Positions 36,721 through 48,838 of a stretch of 64,000 bases of DNA are shown here, in pieces (the first letter of the stretch is position 1; every line of letters begins with the position of its first letter). Both the position numbers and the translations under genes were made by a program. The stretch covers positions 30,632,409 to 30,696,408 of the forward strand of contig OW203770.1 in NCBI GenBank assembly GCA_934045905.1. Reading direction: 5' to 3'. Below the pieces are notes generated by a model. That model was not told the DNA's origin. It ran no database searches and was given only the letters and a program-made list of their open reading frames with translations. This stretch comes from Leuctra nigra (taxonomy: Eukaryota > Arthropoda > Insecta > Plecoptera > Leuctridae).

Positions 36721-36799
36721 TAAAATCAATTCTTTAGTTGAAATTACGGTGAATGCAAGCATAGTCATGACAAATGAGTTTAACTTTCTCTACTGATTT

Positions 36800-36876
36800 A
36801 AATGGAATGCGATTAATTAAATCGCATACAATACGAAGGCTCGCTTATCAACGCGTTACACAGAGCGTTTTCCCAG
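36800..36876 (+). mobile_element. Helitron-like 3' end fragment
   Basis: 'ggctcgcttatcaacgcgtt' then 'acacagagcgttttcccag', the family end with CTAG changed to CCAG. It lies 20 bp upstream of exon G. Confidence 0.5.
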
Positions 36877-36895
36877 ACCTAGCTTTCTGTTGCAG

Positions 36896-36965
36896 CTGGC
36901 AGCTAAGAGGGTCATCGCCTTCCCACTCCTTCAGTGCGTGAAAAAACACAAATCAACCCAAACAG
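36896..36965 (+). CDS. Putative exon G of the unrecognised gene
   Basis: Acceptor 'agctttctgttgcag' and donor 'acag|gtatac' bound 70 nt. It starts in phase 0 and reads LAAKRVIAFPLLQCVKKHKS + TQT, leaving one G. That G joins exon H (g+at = Asp). Basic and partly hydrophobic. No domain recognised. Confidence 0.55.
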
Positions 36966-37111
36966 GTATACAAAAATATTTTTTATTTTATCAATACCAT
37001 GGTATCTTATAAGTACAAGGTCATAGGGTGGATGGTAGCAACCTATAACTAGGGCATTTTTACATGCAAGAACCGACTTGCTAAGTCCGACGCTCTTCGT
37101 TTTCATCTCCT

Positions 37112-37200
37112 CCATCTTCTTCTTCTTCTTCTTCTTCTTCTTCTTCTTCTTCTTCTTCTTCTTCTTCTTCTTCTTCTTCTTCTTCTTCTTCTTCTTCTTC
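37112..37200. repeat. (CTT)n microsatellite
   Basis: About 30 uninterrupted CTT units. It creates false poly-Lys, poly-Glu and poly-Phe open frames. Confidence 0.97.
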
Positions 37201-37349
37201 AATTTCTCCTCCTCCTTCTTTTTCCGTTTCCGCCTTTTCCAGTATCTTCCTCCATCTGTCACTGTCTTCCACCATTTTTCGTCCCTTATCATTTCCCAAG
37301 ACTCTCTCCTTTCTTCCACAGCCACCTTTACTCCACTCATCCACTAATA

Positions 37350-37430
37350 TGCCACGTAATATAGGTTTTTCGCCGACGTTTCGCCAACACTCCAGTTGGC
37401 CTTTTCAAGGCGCAAGTAAAACAGATAATA
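37350..37430. mobile_element. Penelope-type terminal fragment
   Basis: 'gacgtttcgccaacactcca' followed by 'gttggccttttcaaggcgc' matches the 'acgtttcg...ggctt.ttca' signature found in Penelope-like element termini. Confidence 0.4.
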
Positions 37431-37671
37431 TATAAATAAATAGCAACTTATCTTTTCATATTGCAGTTGGTATTTATTTATATATTATCTGTTTTATCTG
37501 TTTTATGTGTATTATCTGTTTATATTATTTGTAGCATAATCATAATAAGAGCACAACTATTCTTAGCAACCAAATCAAAATGCGTATTTTTTAAAGGAAT
37601 TATAGTTTTTGGTGCCAGAATACATGTTACAAGTTGTATGAATAAACTGAAAAAAGGAGTGATATCTCCAT

Positions 37672-38030
37672 AAAAAACACTCCGTGTAAAAATACTAGCC
37701 AAGTCTCTTCAACTAAAAAAACAGAAGAAATCTAAAACTTCAGCACTGAAAAGTAGTGATATCAAAAAATTGACCAAGTCAAAACTTTTCAAAAAATACT
37801 TAGGCATCGTTTTTTAGGGCATAGATATATTATGTGTAGATGAGTATATTAGATTTCCGGCCTACTTCTATAATTTTTATAAGAGCACGATGCGCCAAGT
37901 ATTTTTTTGAGAAGTTTTGACTTGGCCAATTTTTTGATATCACTACTTTTCAGTGCTGAAGTTTTAGATTTCTTCTGTTTTTTTAGTTGAAGAGATTTGG
38001 CTGGTATTTTTACACGGAGTGTTTTTTATG
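37672..38030. mobile_element. Fold-back element, family member
   Basis: Arms match 6732-7124, from 'aaaaaacactccgtgtaaaa' inward. The central 'gcatcg...cgatgc' is kept. Confidence 0.72.
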
Positions 38031-38039
38031 TGGTATAGT

Positions 38040-38720
38040 GTACTACACACACTAATATCATATGAATGGTCTCAGGTATATTTTTTGAACGAGATCCTGT
38101 GAGTTTTGAAAATTAACAAGAAACCGTTTAATCATAAAGGTTCAATCGATTAACTTTAAACTTTGCATGGTTATTGGGACCAATATTTTTGGCATTTTTG
38201 AAGATTTTCATACAAGTCTGTGACGAAAGTCAAGAATTATTGGATTTTAAGAACATTTTCAGTAGACAGAATTTTTTTGAAATCCATTCATTGGTTAAAT
38301 TTTAAATAAACATCTCCTGATAGGTTGAAAAATGAATATGGTCTTCGATAAATCTGATCAAACTTATATTTTGCATGGTCAGTAAGACAAACACTGTCTC
38401 TTATTTTACAAATTTTCATCCAAATATGTTACGAACGTATGAACTTATTGACATTTTTAATAGCTGTTAGATATGAATATCGAAACGAATGTTTTCCAGT
38501 GCCGATTGAATTGAGTCTGATTTGCTTTATGTACCAGGGTGCTTAGATGCTATTTTCAAGTTTCGTTGAAAAGCATATACTTTTATGTTGATTGAGTGGC
38601 TCATATTTCAATTCAATATGGATGTATATGTGTTATGTGCGTTGTGTACGCATTTCCTGTTGGAGAATTTGCACGTACCCGTGCTCGCTCATCAACGCGT
38701 TACACTGAGCGTTTTCCTAG
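38040..38720 (+). mobile_element. Helitron-like element, 5'-truncated and chimeric
   Basis: Two different body segments of the family are joined near 38275. It ends acactgagcgttttCCTAG before T. Confidence 0.6.
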
Positions 38721-40510
38721 TATGTAGAATACACAGAATCATAATGTGAAGAATGCAGAATACTTCCTACGACTCATAAGTACACACGTTCTTGATCCAA
38801 ACGATCTGATCATGAGTTTAGATGTGGTGTCTTTATTCACTAAAGTGTCAGTGAAAGAGTTACTAGAAATCATCAGAGAAGATCTTAAGCCAGCAAAGTA
38901 TGTGGTAGACTTGGCGGAACATTGCCTGTCTAACACTTACTTCACATATGATAAGCAAATGCACAAGCAGGTGATTGGTGCTCCAATGGGCTCCCCGCTT
39001 TCTCCCGTGATGCCAACATCTTCATGATCAACTTTGAAGAGAAAGCACTCAATTCTGCTACATTAAAACCAATTCTCTGGCTGCGATACGTAGACGACGT
39101 CTTCTTAATTTGGCCTCATGGAAACACAGAGCTGAACACATTCGTTGATCATCTGAATAACCAGCACGAAGACATTAAGTTCACCATGGAAATGGAGAAG
39201 AATGGGTGCCTGCCATTTCTAGATGTATTGGTGAAGAAAAGAGCGGATGGAAGTATGGGAAACACTGTATATCGGAAACCCACCCACACAAATCGATATC
39301 TAAACGCTACATCACACCATAAACCATCGCAGATCAATTCAGTGGCCAATGCATTAGCTATTAGGTCTAAAAGACTTGGTGATAAAGATCATGTAGCCGA
39401 AGAGATGAAAGGGCTTCGTTATGCATTACAAGCCAATGAATATCCGAATTACATTATATCCAAAGCATTCAATAGAATACCAAATAAGGAAAAGCATCGA
39501 CATCTGTACCAGAGGTGACCCAAGAACATGAAGAGACACAAGAACCTCCGATTAGCTTACTTAGCATATGTTAACCTGGTACAACTGACATAATCGGACG
39601 CCTATTATTAAAACATAACATAAAAACGATCTTCGGGACGGATAGAAAAATCTCTTCAATGCTTCTGTCACCTAAAGATAGAATAGGTACCATATGAATC
39701 ACATGGAGTGTACGAAGTGCCATGCGCCACATGTGAGAAGACTTATATAGGAAAAACAAACAGAAAAATATCAGTACGCCTTGAAGAACATAAGCCCGCT
39801 GTTTGTTATTTGGATACTAAGGCTTCATCTCTCGCACAACATGTGGTTGAAGAGCATCACTGGATTGATTTCGAGAAAGCGAAAACTTTAGCAAAGTTGA
39901 ACCATGAAATTCAACGGATCTGCAGAGAAGCTATTGAAATAGAAAAGAGAGTGCATAATCTCAATACTAGAGATGACGCCCAAAGACTTCCAGCAGCATG
40001 GAAACCAGCCTTAGTAAATCGTCGTATTACACCAACATTTCCTGAAACAAGAAACGATCCATACCGGCCACTTGTAAGAATAGATAAGAGAAAAAAGAAG
40101 TCACCTGACAATGACAATAACAACCCGAATGTCATCGAACCTCCACCTTCCACATCCAACTTGAATGGCGGACGTGTTACAAGAAGCCAAACAAAATCCA
40201 GAGCTATAACTGCGCTTCGCTCCCATTCATGTATAATTGTTACTGGTAAAATCACTTGTATTCTGTTGATTTCACAAAACGTTTATATTCACATGCATTA
40301 GAATTAGATTAGTTTAGTCATTTTGGTTCATAATTTTTATAGTCTTTGGTTTTTGGTAGTTAATAGTATGTAGTGAATGAGTTGTTGTTAATTGCGTCTT
40401 TGAAATCGAGAGTTTTGACATGTGATTTTTTCTAGTAATATATTTTCTCTTTGTATGTATCCCTGAAGATGGTAGATGATATTCTACCGAAACGTTGTAT
40501 TAATAAAGAT
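38721..40510 (+). pseudogene. Decayed Penelope-like element (RT and GIY-YIG endonuclease)
   Basis: 38746-39027 reads LIMSLDVVSLFTKVSVKELL and APMGSPLSPV. A one-base frame change near 39009 leads to ANIFMINFEEKA and the RT catalytic block WLRYVDDVFLIW. PFLDVLVKK and NTVYRKPTHTNRYLN follow. After a damaged linker (stops between about 39516 and 39700), 39700-40250 encodes a GIY-YIG-type start GVYEVPCATCEKTYIGKTNR. The tail 'ctgaagatggtagatga' + 'ccgaaacgttgt' is typical of these elements. The 5' part is missing. It is an extinct copy in an intron. Confidence 0.85.
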
Positions 40511-40600
40511 TGTCCAAGAGAAACACGAACTTATTCCCGAAAGAATAATCTAACACATAACTCATATGTTCCTGACAATGTGAAATTAAACATATATATA

Positions 40601-42065
40601 CCGGGTGGCCCCAAAAAACGCACAATTGGCGAGACAACGCTGTGACGAAACTACTGCACAAATCGGACTGAAAATTTCACATCATATAAACAACATACTA
40701 AGGTTTGATGTGTGAAAATTTGAAATACATAACTTTTGTGGGGAAAAAGTTACAGCTGCTAGAATTTGGTTGTCGAAAAATCGATTATACAGAGCTCAAA
40801 TAGCGCGTGTTCAGAAAACCGCCTTTGGCCGGGAAGCTGTTTCTTCAAAACCACTAACGATATCAAGCTGAACATTTCAAATATTATTCAAAATAAATTG
40901 TTATCAATTATGTAAAGATTTCAATCCATATAGATCATTGTCACAATAGTTGTGGTTCCTTGAAGTTGAGCTTAAAAGCAAAGGTATAATTTCACAAGTT
41001 TTCTTACACAGGATAATTTCAAAACGAGAAATTATCACTCGGAGTTTCTGTGTTTAAGTTGAACTTCAAGTTGAACTTTCGTTCCATAAATCCAAATGTA
41101 TTGAAATTTTCACACAAATGATAGCAATATATTTTATTTAATATTTAATCTTGTCAGCTTGATTTCGTTATAGTAGTTTTGAAGAAACAGTCCCGGCCAA
41201 TTGACGTTTTCTGAAAGCGTGCTATTTGAGCTCTGTATAATCGATTTTGCGACAACCAAATTCTAACCGCTGTAACGTTTTTCCCACAAAAGTAATGTTT
41301 TTAAATCTTTCAAACATATACAACCTTACTAGGAAAACGCTCAGTGTAACGCGTTGATGAGCGAGGACGGGTACGTGCAAATTCTCGAACCGGAAATGCG
41401 TACACAACACACAGAAAACATATACATCCATATTACATCGAAATATGATCCACTCGATCAACATAAAAGTATGCTTTTCATCGAAACTTGAAAATAGCAT
41501 CTAAGCACCCTGGTACATAGGGCAAATCAGGTTCAATTCAATTGGCACTGGAAAACATTAATTTCGATACTTCATCTCTGACAGCTATTAAAAATGTCAA
41601 TAAGTTCATACGTTCTTAACTGATTGGGATGAAAATTTGTAAAATAAGAGACAATGTTGGTCTTAATGACCATGCAAAATATGAGTTTGCTCAGATTTAT
41701 CGAAGACCATTTTCATTTTTCAGCCCATCAGGAGATGTTTATTTAAATTTTAACCAATGAATGGTTTTAAAAAAAAATTGGGGTCAGCAAACAGAAAAGG
41801 TTGTCTCTACATGTGTGCAAAATTTCAGCTCGATCGAAGAAAAACTGTGACCTGTACAGCCTCACCCAACAGAAAAAAACATAAAAACAAAAAAAACAAA
41901 AAAAACAAAAAAAACAGAGGTCCGTGCCAAAAGAGCCAAAAGGAGACGCTCGCTTCGCTCGCTCAATTATGTTGTTTATATTATGTGAAATTTTCAGCCC
42001 GATTTGTGCAGTAGTTTCGTCACAGCGATGTCTTGCCAATTGTGCGTTTTTATTGGGCCACCCGG
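40601..42065. mobile_element. Palindromic TIR element with a nested Helitron in its right arm
   Basis: The left arm starts ccgggtggccccaaaaaa with 'cgcacaattggcgagac'; the right arm is its inverse, ending 'gggccacccgg' with TA-rich flanks. The arms are about 200 bp. The right arm is split by the 638-bp Helitron-like element at 41329-41966, and the left arm shows the unoccupied sequence. Confidence 0.7.
41329..41966 (-). mobile_element. Helitron-like element nested in the palindrome
   Basis: On the minus strand it starts TTGAGCGAGCGAAGCGAGCG and ends gcgttttCCTAG before T. The flanks rejoin to match the left arm near 40698. Confidence 0.7.
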
Positions 42066-42284
42066 TATATTATATGAAACCTTTCCCCACCATGCTACCA
42101 CGCTGCCGAGCTGCAATCTCGCCGAACAACAAGACCTGTCAAAGCAAAATTGACTATGAACTGCAAATTTATAAGATTTGACCTCCGGTGGGATCCACGT
42201 GGGACTCCACGGTCTCCTGGCATCATCACTTCCTGAACTTGTACAAGTCATAATATGGATTATAAAATCTGCAAATTTGAAGGA

Positions 42285-42356
42285 TTCTCCGAAGCTCAGT
42301 TGGTAGAGCTTTAGACCGGCAATCTAAAGGTCGGGGGCTCATATCCCACCGGAAAT
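42285..42356 (+). pseudogene. tRNA-like sequence (SINE head)
   Basis: Box A 'agctcagttggtagagc' is good, and the anticodon stem TTAGA/TCTAA is perfect with loop CCGGCAA (would-be anticodon GGC, but position 33 is C). The acceptor pairs imperfectly and the T-stem has a mismatch. More likely a tRNA-derived repeat than a working tRNA. Confidence 0.45.
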
Positions 42357-42648
42357 CTTTTAAATTTGCATTCATATACATAACATCATCACATCTGAGA
42401 TTGTCAGAAAATTTCTACATTTCAAACATATAACAGTTGGTATTTATTTATTTATTCACATCCACCTATCTGAGGTTATCAGCAAAAACCATATTTCACA
42501 CATGAAAGCTTATGAGTAATCCAAGTCGAGTGAAGTTAGTCAGTTGTCAAGCGTGGATCAAATTCCACGGTCTTCTGACCCTATCTTCAAAATATCGGTA
42601 AGTTGCTAACGCTGCTTATATTGGAACATAGCCGCTGCAATGTGAACT

Positions 42649-42716
42649 GCCTCGGTAGCTCAGCTGGTAGAGAATCTGACTGGATATCGGAAGGTCGTTC
42701 TAGTCCCACTCGAGGA
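42649..42716 (+). pseudogene. tRNA-like sequence (SINE head), second
   Basis: 'gcctcggtagctcagctggt' opens it. The anticodon stem TCTGA/TCGGA has loop CTGGATA. Both copies are followed by 'aaatctttt' and a shared 'ggtatttattta...' tail, as expected of a SINE. Confidence 0.4.
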
Positions 42717-43115
42717 AAATCTTTTCATATTGCATTTGGTATTTATTTACATCTACCTATCTGAGGTTATCAGCGAAAACCATATTTCACACATATATAT
42801 ATAAATTCAATAATTTTCGGTATTGCTACGTTTATTAAACAGAGAAATATGTACAACGTTTCACCGGGCTCCTGCCAGGTTATTATGGTAATTATGTACT
42901 ATATGGTATTATGGTAAACAGGTAATTAATTATGGGCTACGAAAGTTTTAAAGAATATTTATAAGAAATATATAACAGTGTTCGCGCCACTATTCCTTGT
43001 TCACGTTGTGTTAATTTAGCAGGTTTATTTTTAATACATATTTTAAATGGGAAATAAATAATTTAAATTCAATTTTATTATTTGATTTCTAACAATTATT
43101 TCAATGGATGTTTAG

Positions 43116-43207
43116 ATAACGTGACATGGTTGCTTCGAGCGCCAATTCCTAATACGCTGCAAGAGCTATCGGAAGAAAGTTTCGTCTTTCAGCCGGACTT
43201 TCAAGAA
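43116..43207 (+). CDS. Putative exon H of the unrecognised gene
   Basis: Acceptor 'caatggatgtttag' and consensus donor 'gaa|gtaagt' bound 92 nt. 2 nt complete Asp with exon G, then 30 codons read NVTWLLRAPIPNTLQELS, EESFVFQPDFQE, ending in phase 0. It therefore joins exon I in frame. A possible N-glycosylation sequon (NVT) is present. No family recognised. Confidence 0.62.
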
Positions 43208-43675
43208 GTAAGTTCCTCAAAAAAAGGAACTAGTTCCAGTTCCAGTTCTTTTGAGTAAAAAGGAACTCGTTCCAGTTCCAGTTCTCTTGAGTAAAAAGGA
43301 ACTAGTTCCAGTTCCTAGTTCCTTTCAAATAAAGGAACTAGAAAGTTACCAGTAAGGAACTAAGTTCCTTTACGATTATTTAATTGAGTGAGCAAAGGAT
43401 GTAGTATATTTTCAGAAATCAGGTAAATTTAGGTAGCCACAAAAAAAGCATCATTTTTCATTATAAATTCTGTGAAAATCGTTTCATAAGATACTTCAAT
43501 GTCTATTCGAAAGGAACTTAAAAATAACGAAAAATAAGTTTCTAAGTTCCTTACAAAAAGGAACTTTTTAGTTCCTAAGTTCCTTTAAAATGAAAGGAAC
43601 TAAGTTACCTTAAAAGTTCCTAAAAAAGGAACTAGTTCCCGGTAACTAGTTCCTAGGAACTAGTTCCTCCCCAAC
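43208..43675. repeat. GGAACTAGTTCC-rich simple region
   Basis: Directly after the exon H donor come dozens of 'aggaact' / 'agttcc' motifs in both orientations, many forming GGAACTAGTTCC palindromes, in clusters at 43208-43380 and 43510-43675. Confidence 0.75.
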
Positions 43676-44180
43676 ACTGAGAAGGTCGCAAGGTTACACC
43701 AAGTGGAGGAAGATAAGTGTGCGGTGAAAGACTCGCCTGCTCGAGAAAAGTTGACAGGTAGTTATGAACGGAATCCAGTAGACCCTGGGCACTTGCGGAG
43801 TAAAATCTAGAAATTCCTTTCTTGATGTACGCGAAAAATGATAATGCCGCCTATCAAGGGCGTATACGCAGGATGACATTTCTATGATGCTGACAGAGGC
43901 CTAGAGGACCCTGTCATTACATTGCGCTATGAGCCATGATTGCAATTTTATTTGCCATTTGACGAGGCACTGCTGTTTCATTCGTGTTTGTTTGTTTGTT
44001 TGTTTGTTTGTATGATTGCTTGTTTGGCCCGACGCCACAGGTAACAATTTTTTTCCGGATCGAGCAGAAATTTTGCACACATACTAATATCATTCTGACT
44101 TAATCGTGTATAGTTTTTGAGGGCTGCTCTCTGATTGGTTCAAAAATTAAAATATCTCCCGATTTATCGAAAATCAAAAT
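43676..44180. other. Intron segment before the exon-I array
   Basis: No exon seen. A (TTTG)n run lies at about 43987-44010, followed by a Helitron-type body segment ('cgagcagaaattttgcacac'). Confidence 0.4.
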
Positions 44181-44341
44181 GTTTCGATTGAGTTCAAATT
44201 TTGCATGGAAATTGGTAGACAGGTGATGGTAATACTACCATTTTCTCTTAATTTACAAGTTTTCGGCCCAATATATGTAAGTGGTTTTGTGTTACCTGGG
44301 AGTCATACCAACTAAATGATCATTGTTATCACTGTTACAGC

Positions 44342-44389
44342 CAGTTGAGCCCCAAACACCCGGCACAAGTCAAGCGGGGTCTCTTACGG
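44342..44389 (+). CDS. Putative exon I, copy 1
   Basis: Acceptor 'tatcactgttacag' and donor 'acg|gtaagg' bound 48 nt in phase 0-0: PVEPQTPGTSQAGSLT. Exon H ends in phase 0 and exon J starts in phase 0, so any number of I exons keeps the frame. The peptide is rich in Pro, Thr, Ser and Gly, hydrophilic and probably disordered, like the linker or mucin-like repeats of other proteins. The exon is short, so chance is possible; identical splice sites in seven units and the phase fit are the support. Confidence 0.6.
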
Positions 44390-44601
44390 TAAGGGCAACA
44401 TCACTCATTATCTATTCATAGTTTACACGTGACATAATCTCATTGTTGCGCGGCCATCTTGGTGTAACATGTCAGAACGGCTGTCAATCTGTTTTTCAGT
44501 ATGTTTTTGATAGCATTTATGGTTACCTGTGCAACTGCAGGCTGCAGAAGAAGTTCTTATAGGTGTAAAACCACTCATTTACAAACTATATCTTTGACTA
44601 A

Positions 44602-44779
44602 AGATACGTTTACAGCTCGGCATTCGTTCGACGCTCGGCGCTCAGCGCTCGACGTTGAGCCTCCTGATTGGCCAACGCCGAGCGCTGGCGTTCAAGGTCA
44701 AATATAAACCATGTTTATATTCAGCGCTAGCGATGAGCGTCGAACGTCGAGCGTCGAACGTCAAGCTGTAAAAGTACCT
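44602..44779. mobile_element. Harbinger-like MITE in unit 1
   Basis: Ends AGATACGTTTACAGC and (inverted) AGGTACTTTTACAGC bound 178 bp flanked by TAA on both sides. Unit 7 has the uninterrupted 'tttgactaaccgataa', proving the insertion and a 3-bp TAA duplication, as PIF/Harbinger transposases make. The interior is packed with 'gcgctcgacgttcgacgctc' style repeats. Confidence 0.78.
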
Positions 44780-44898
44780 TAACCGATAATAATTAGATTA
44801 AATCGACTTGACAGCTGTACACCAAAATGGCAGGAAATATACTTTTTTACATTGTTGATGTAAAACAAAAGAAGCTCGTGTAAACTATGAATTGTCAA

Positions 44899-45195
44899 CT
44901 AGAAAAACGCTCCGTGTAACGCGTTGATGAGCGAGCACCGACTCGCGCAACATCGCCAATCGAGCACGATCCATTCAATCAAAGATAAACTAGGAAAACG
45001 CTCTGTACAACGCGTTGATGAGCGAGCACAGAACATGCAACATCCCCTGTCACGATACACGACACGGCACAAGACGAATTTCTTTGCAACTTTCCAATCT
45101 CCGTATAAATTCTCTGGATGAATAACAGATCAATTGTGTCGTGACTTACCTATACATACTTGTTGTGAAAACCCATACTGAACTCTTAAAACTAC
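44899..45195 (-). mobile_element. Two reversed Helitron-like 3' ends, one after the other
   Basis: CTAG-ends at 44899 and 44990 (each 'ctag(g/a)aaaacgct...acgcgttgatgagcgagca'), both preceded by A on the plus strand. They recur in every unit. Confidence 0.55.
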
Positions 45196-45691
45196 AATAA
45201 ATACTTGACTGATTGGGCTTAAAATCTGTAAACTTTGAGATAATGTTGGTCTTGATCACCATGCAAAATTTTAAACTTAATCAGAACATTTTGATTGTCG
45301 ACCAATCAGAAGATAGGTATTATTTAAACTTAAACCAATTGGAGAGGTTTTGGCCTAATTTGGCAGTAAATTTACTGTAAATTGTGGACTGCTTGGCTGC
45401 TCTACAGGCCTCGGAGCAGAATGTCCAAGGCAGGGATGTAATTTAGTATACATTTTCAAATATTTCAAAATTATGAACAATGATGTTAAAAAAAAAAAAA
45501 AAAAAAAAAATTATTTGAATAAATAGAAAATGTTCCGATTGGGTTCAAATTTTGCATGGAAATTGGTAGACAGGTGATGGTAATACTACCATTTTCTCTT
45601 AATTTACAAGTTTTCGGCCCAATATATGTAAGTGGTTTTGTGTTACCTGGGAGTCATACCAACTAAATGATCATTGTTATCACTGTTACAG

Positions 45692-45739
45692 CCAGTTGAG
45701 CCCCAAACACCCGGCACAAGTCAAGCGGGGTCTCTTACG
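45692..45739 (+). CDS. Putative exon I, copy 2
   Basis: Identical to copy 1, including both splice sites. Confidence 0.6.
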
Positions 45740-45952
45740 GTAAGGGCAACATCACTCATTATCTATTCATAGTTTACACGTGACATAATCTCATTGTTGC
45801 GCGGCCATCTTGGTGTAACATGTCAGAACGGCTGTCAATCTGTTTTTCAGTATGTTTTTGATAGCATTTATGGTTACCTGTGCAACTGCAGGCTGCAGAA
45901 GAAGTTCTTATAGGTGTAAAACCACTCATTTACAAACTATATCTTTGACTAA

Positions 45953-46130
45953 AGATACGTTTACAGCTCGGCATTCGTTCGACGCTCGGCGCTCAGCGCT
46001 CGACGTTGAGCCTCCTGATTGGCCAACGCCGAGCGCTGGCGTTCAAGGTCAAATATAAACCATGTTTATATTCAGCGCTAGCGATGAGCGTCGAACGTCG
46101 AGCGTCGAACGTCAAGCTGTAAACGTACCT
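45953..46130. mobile_element. Harbinger-like MITE in unit 2
   Basis: Same element; right end AGGTACGTTTACAGC when inverted. Confidence 0.78.
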
Positions 46131-47047
46131 TAACCGATAATAATTAGATTAAATCGACTTGACAGCTGTACACCAAAATGGCAGGAAATATACTTTTTTA
46201 CATTGTTGATGTAAAACAAAAGAAGCTCGTGTAAACTATGAATTGTCAACTAGCAAAACGCTCCGTGTAACGCGTTGATGAGCGAGCACCGACTCGCGCA
46301 ACATCGCCAATCGAGCACGATCCATTCAATCAAAGATAAACTAGGAAAACGCTCTGTACAACGCGTTGATGAGCGAGCACAGAACATGCAACATCCCCTG
46401 TCACGATACACGACACGGCACAAGACGAATTTCTTTGCAACTTTCCAATCTCCGTATAAATTCTCTGGATGAATAACAGATCAATTGTGTCGTGACTCAC
46501 CTATACATACTTGTTGTGAAAACCCATACTGAACTCTTAAAACTACAATAAATACTTGACTGATTGGGCTTTAAATCTGTAAACTTTGAGATAATGTTGG
46601 TCTTGATCACCATGCAAAATTTTAAACTTAATCAGAACATTTTGATTGTCGACCAATCAGAAGATAGGTATTATTTAAACTTAAACCAATTGGAGAGGAT
46701 TTGGCCTAATTTGGCAGTAAATTTACTGTAAATTGTGGACTGCTTGGCTGCTCTACAGGCCTCGGAGCAGAATGTCCAAGGCAGGGATGTAATTTAGTAT
46801 ACATTTTCAAATATTTCAAAATTATGAACAATGATGTTAAAAAAAAAAAAAAAAAAAAAATTATTTGAATAAAAATAAATAGAAAATGTTCCGATTGGGT
46901 TCAAATTTTGCATGGAAATTGGTAGACAGGTGATGGTAATACTACCATTTTCTCTTAATTTACAAGTTTTCGGCCCAATATATGTAAGTGGTTTTGTGTT
47001 ACCTGGGAGTCATACCAACTAAATGATCATTGTTATCACTGTTACAG

Positions 47048-47095
47048 CCAGTTGAGCCCCAAACACCCGGCACAAGTCAAGCGGGGTCTCTTACG
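47048..47095 (+). CDS. Putative exon I, copy 3
   Basis: Identical 48 nt and splice sites. Confidence 0.6.
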
Positions 47096-47308
47096 GTAAG
47101 GGCAACATCACTCATTATCTATTCATAGTTTACACGTGACATAATCTCATTGTTGCGCGGCCATCTTGGTGTAACATGTCAGAACGGCTGTCAATCTGTT
47201 TTTCAGTATGTTTTTGATAGCATTTATGGTTACCTGTGCAACTGCAGGCTGCAGAAGAAGTTCTTATAGGTGTAAAACCACTCATTTACAAACTATATCT
47301 TTGACTAA

Positions 47309-47486
47309 AGATACGTTTACAGCTCGGCATTCGTTCGACGCTCGGCGCTCAGCGCTCGACGTTGAGCCTCCTGATTGGCCAACGCCGAGCGCTGGCGTTC
47401 AAGGTCAAATATAAACCATGTTTATATTCAGCGCTAGCGATGAGCGTCGAACGTCGAGCGTCGAACGTCAAGCTGTAAACGTACCT
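47309..47486. mobile_element. Harbinger-like MITE in unit 3
   Basis: Same position within the unit, TAA-flanked. Confidence 0.78.
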
Positions 47487-48399
47487 TAACCGATAATAAT
47501 TAGATTAAATCGACTTGACAGCTGTACACCAAAATGGCAGGAAATATACTTTTTTACATTGTTGATGTAAAACAAAAGAAGCTCGTGTAAACTATGAATT
47601 GTCAACTAGAAAAACGCTCCGTGTAACGCGTTGATGAGCGAGCACCGACTCGCGCAACATCGCCAATCGAGCACGATCCATTCAATCAAAGATAAACTAG
47701 GAAAACGCTCTGTACAACGCGTTGATGAGCGAGCACAGAACATGCAACATCCCCTGTCACGATACACGACACGGCACAAGACGAATTTCTTTGCAACTTT
47801 CCAATCTCCGTATAAATTCTCTGGATGAATAACAGATCAATTGTGTCGTGACTTACCTATACATACTTGTTGTGAAAACCCATACTGAACTCTTAAAACT
47901 ACAATAAATACTTGACTGATTGGGCTTAAAATCTGTAAACTTTGAGATAATGTTGGTCTTGATCACCATGCAAAATTTTAAACTTAATCAGAACATTTTG
48001 ATTGTCGACCAATCAGAAGATAGGTATTATTTAAACTTAAACCAATTGGAGAGGTTTTGGCCTAATTTGGCAGTAAATTTACTGTAAATTGTGGACTGCT
48101 TGGCTGCTCTACAGGCCTCGGAGCAGAATGTCCAAGGCAGGGATGTAATTTAGTATACATTTTCAAATATTTCAAAATTATGAACAATGATGTTAAAAAA
48201 AAAAAAAAAAAAAAAAAATTATTTGAATAAATAGAAAATGTTCCGATTGGGTTCAAATTTTGCATGGAAATTGGTAGACAGGTGATGGTAATACTACCAT
48301 TTTCTCTTAATTTACAAGTTTTCGGCCCAATATATGTAAGTGGTTTTGTGTTACCTGGGAGTCATACCAACTAAATGATCATTGTTATCACTGTTACAG

Positions 48400-48447
48400 C
48401 CAGTTGAGCCCCAAACACCCGGCACAAGTCAAGCGGGGTCTCTTACG
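48400..48447 (+). CDS. Putative exon I, copy 4
   Basis: Identical 48 nt and splice sites. Confidence 0.6.
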
Positions 48448-48660
48448 GTAAGGGCAACATCACTCATTATCTATTCATAGTTTACACGTGACATAATCTC
48501 ATTGTTGCGCGGCCATCTTGGTGTAACATGTCAGAACGGCTGTCAATCTGTTTTTCAGTATGTTTTTGATAGCATTTATGGTTACCTGTGCAACTGCAGG
48601 CTGCAGAAGAAGTTCTTATAGGTGTAAAACCACTCATTTACAAACTATATCTTTGACTAA

Positions 48661-48838
48661 AGATACGTTTACAGCTCGGCATTCGTTCGACGCTCGGCGC
48701 TCAGCGCTCGACGTTGAGCCACCTGATTGGCCAACGCCGAGCGCTGGCGTTCAAGGTCAAATATAAACCATGTTTATATTCAGCGCTAGCGATGAGCGTC
48801 GAACGTCGAGCGTCGAACGTCAAGCTGTAAACGTACCT
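48661..48838. mobile_element. Harbinger-like MITE in unit 4
   Basis: One private substitution inside (gagccacctg). Confidence 0.78.

Larger units (their letters stand above)
36966..43115. other. Intron between exons G and H
   Basis: Filled by (CTT)n, fold-back, Helitron, Penelope-like, palindromic TIR and tRNA-like elements. 37201-37345 and 42800-43110 hold little else, except short Penelope-type 'acgtttc' fragments at about 37355-37425 and 42830-42890. Confidence 0.5.

Noticed and set aside
37078..37347. Open frames of poly-Phe, poly-Lys and poly-Glu
   Set aside because: By-products of the (CTT)n microsatellite; no splice or start context.
42285..42356. Functional tRNA-Ala gene
   Set aside because: C at position 33, acceptor and T-stem mismatches, and SINE-like tail.
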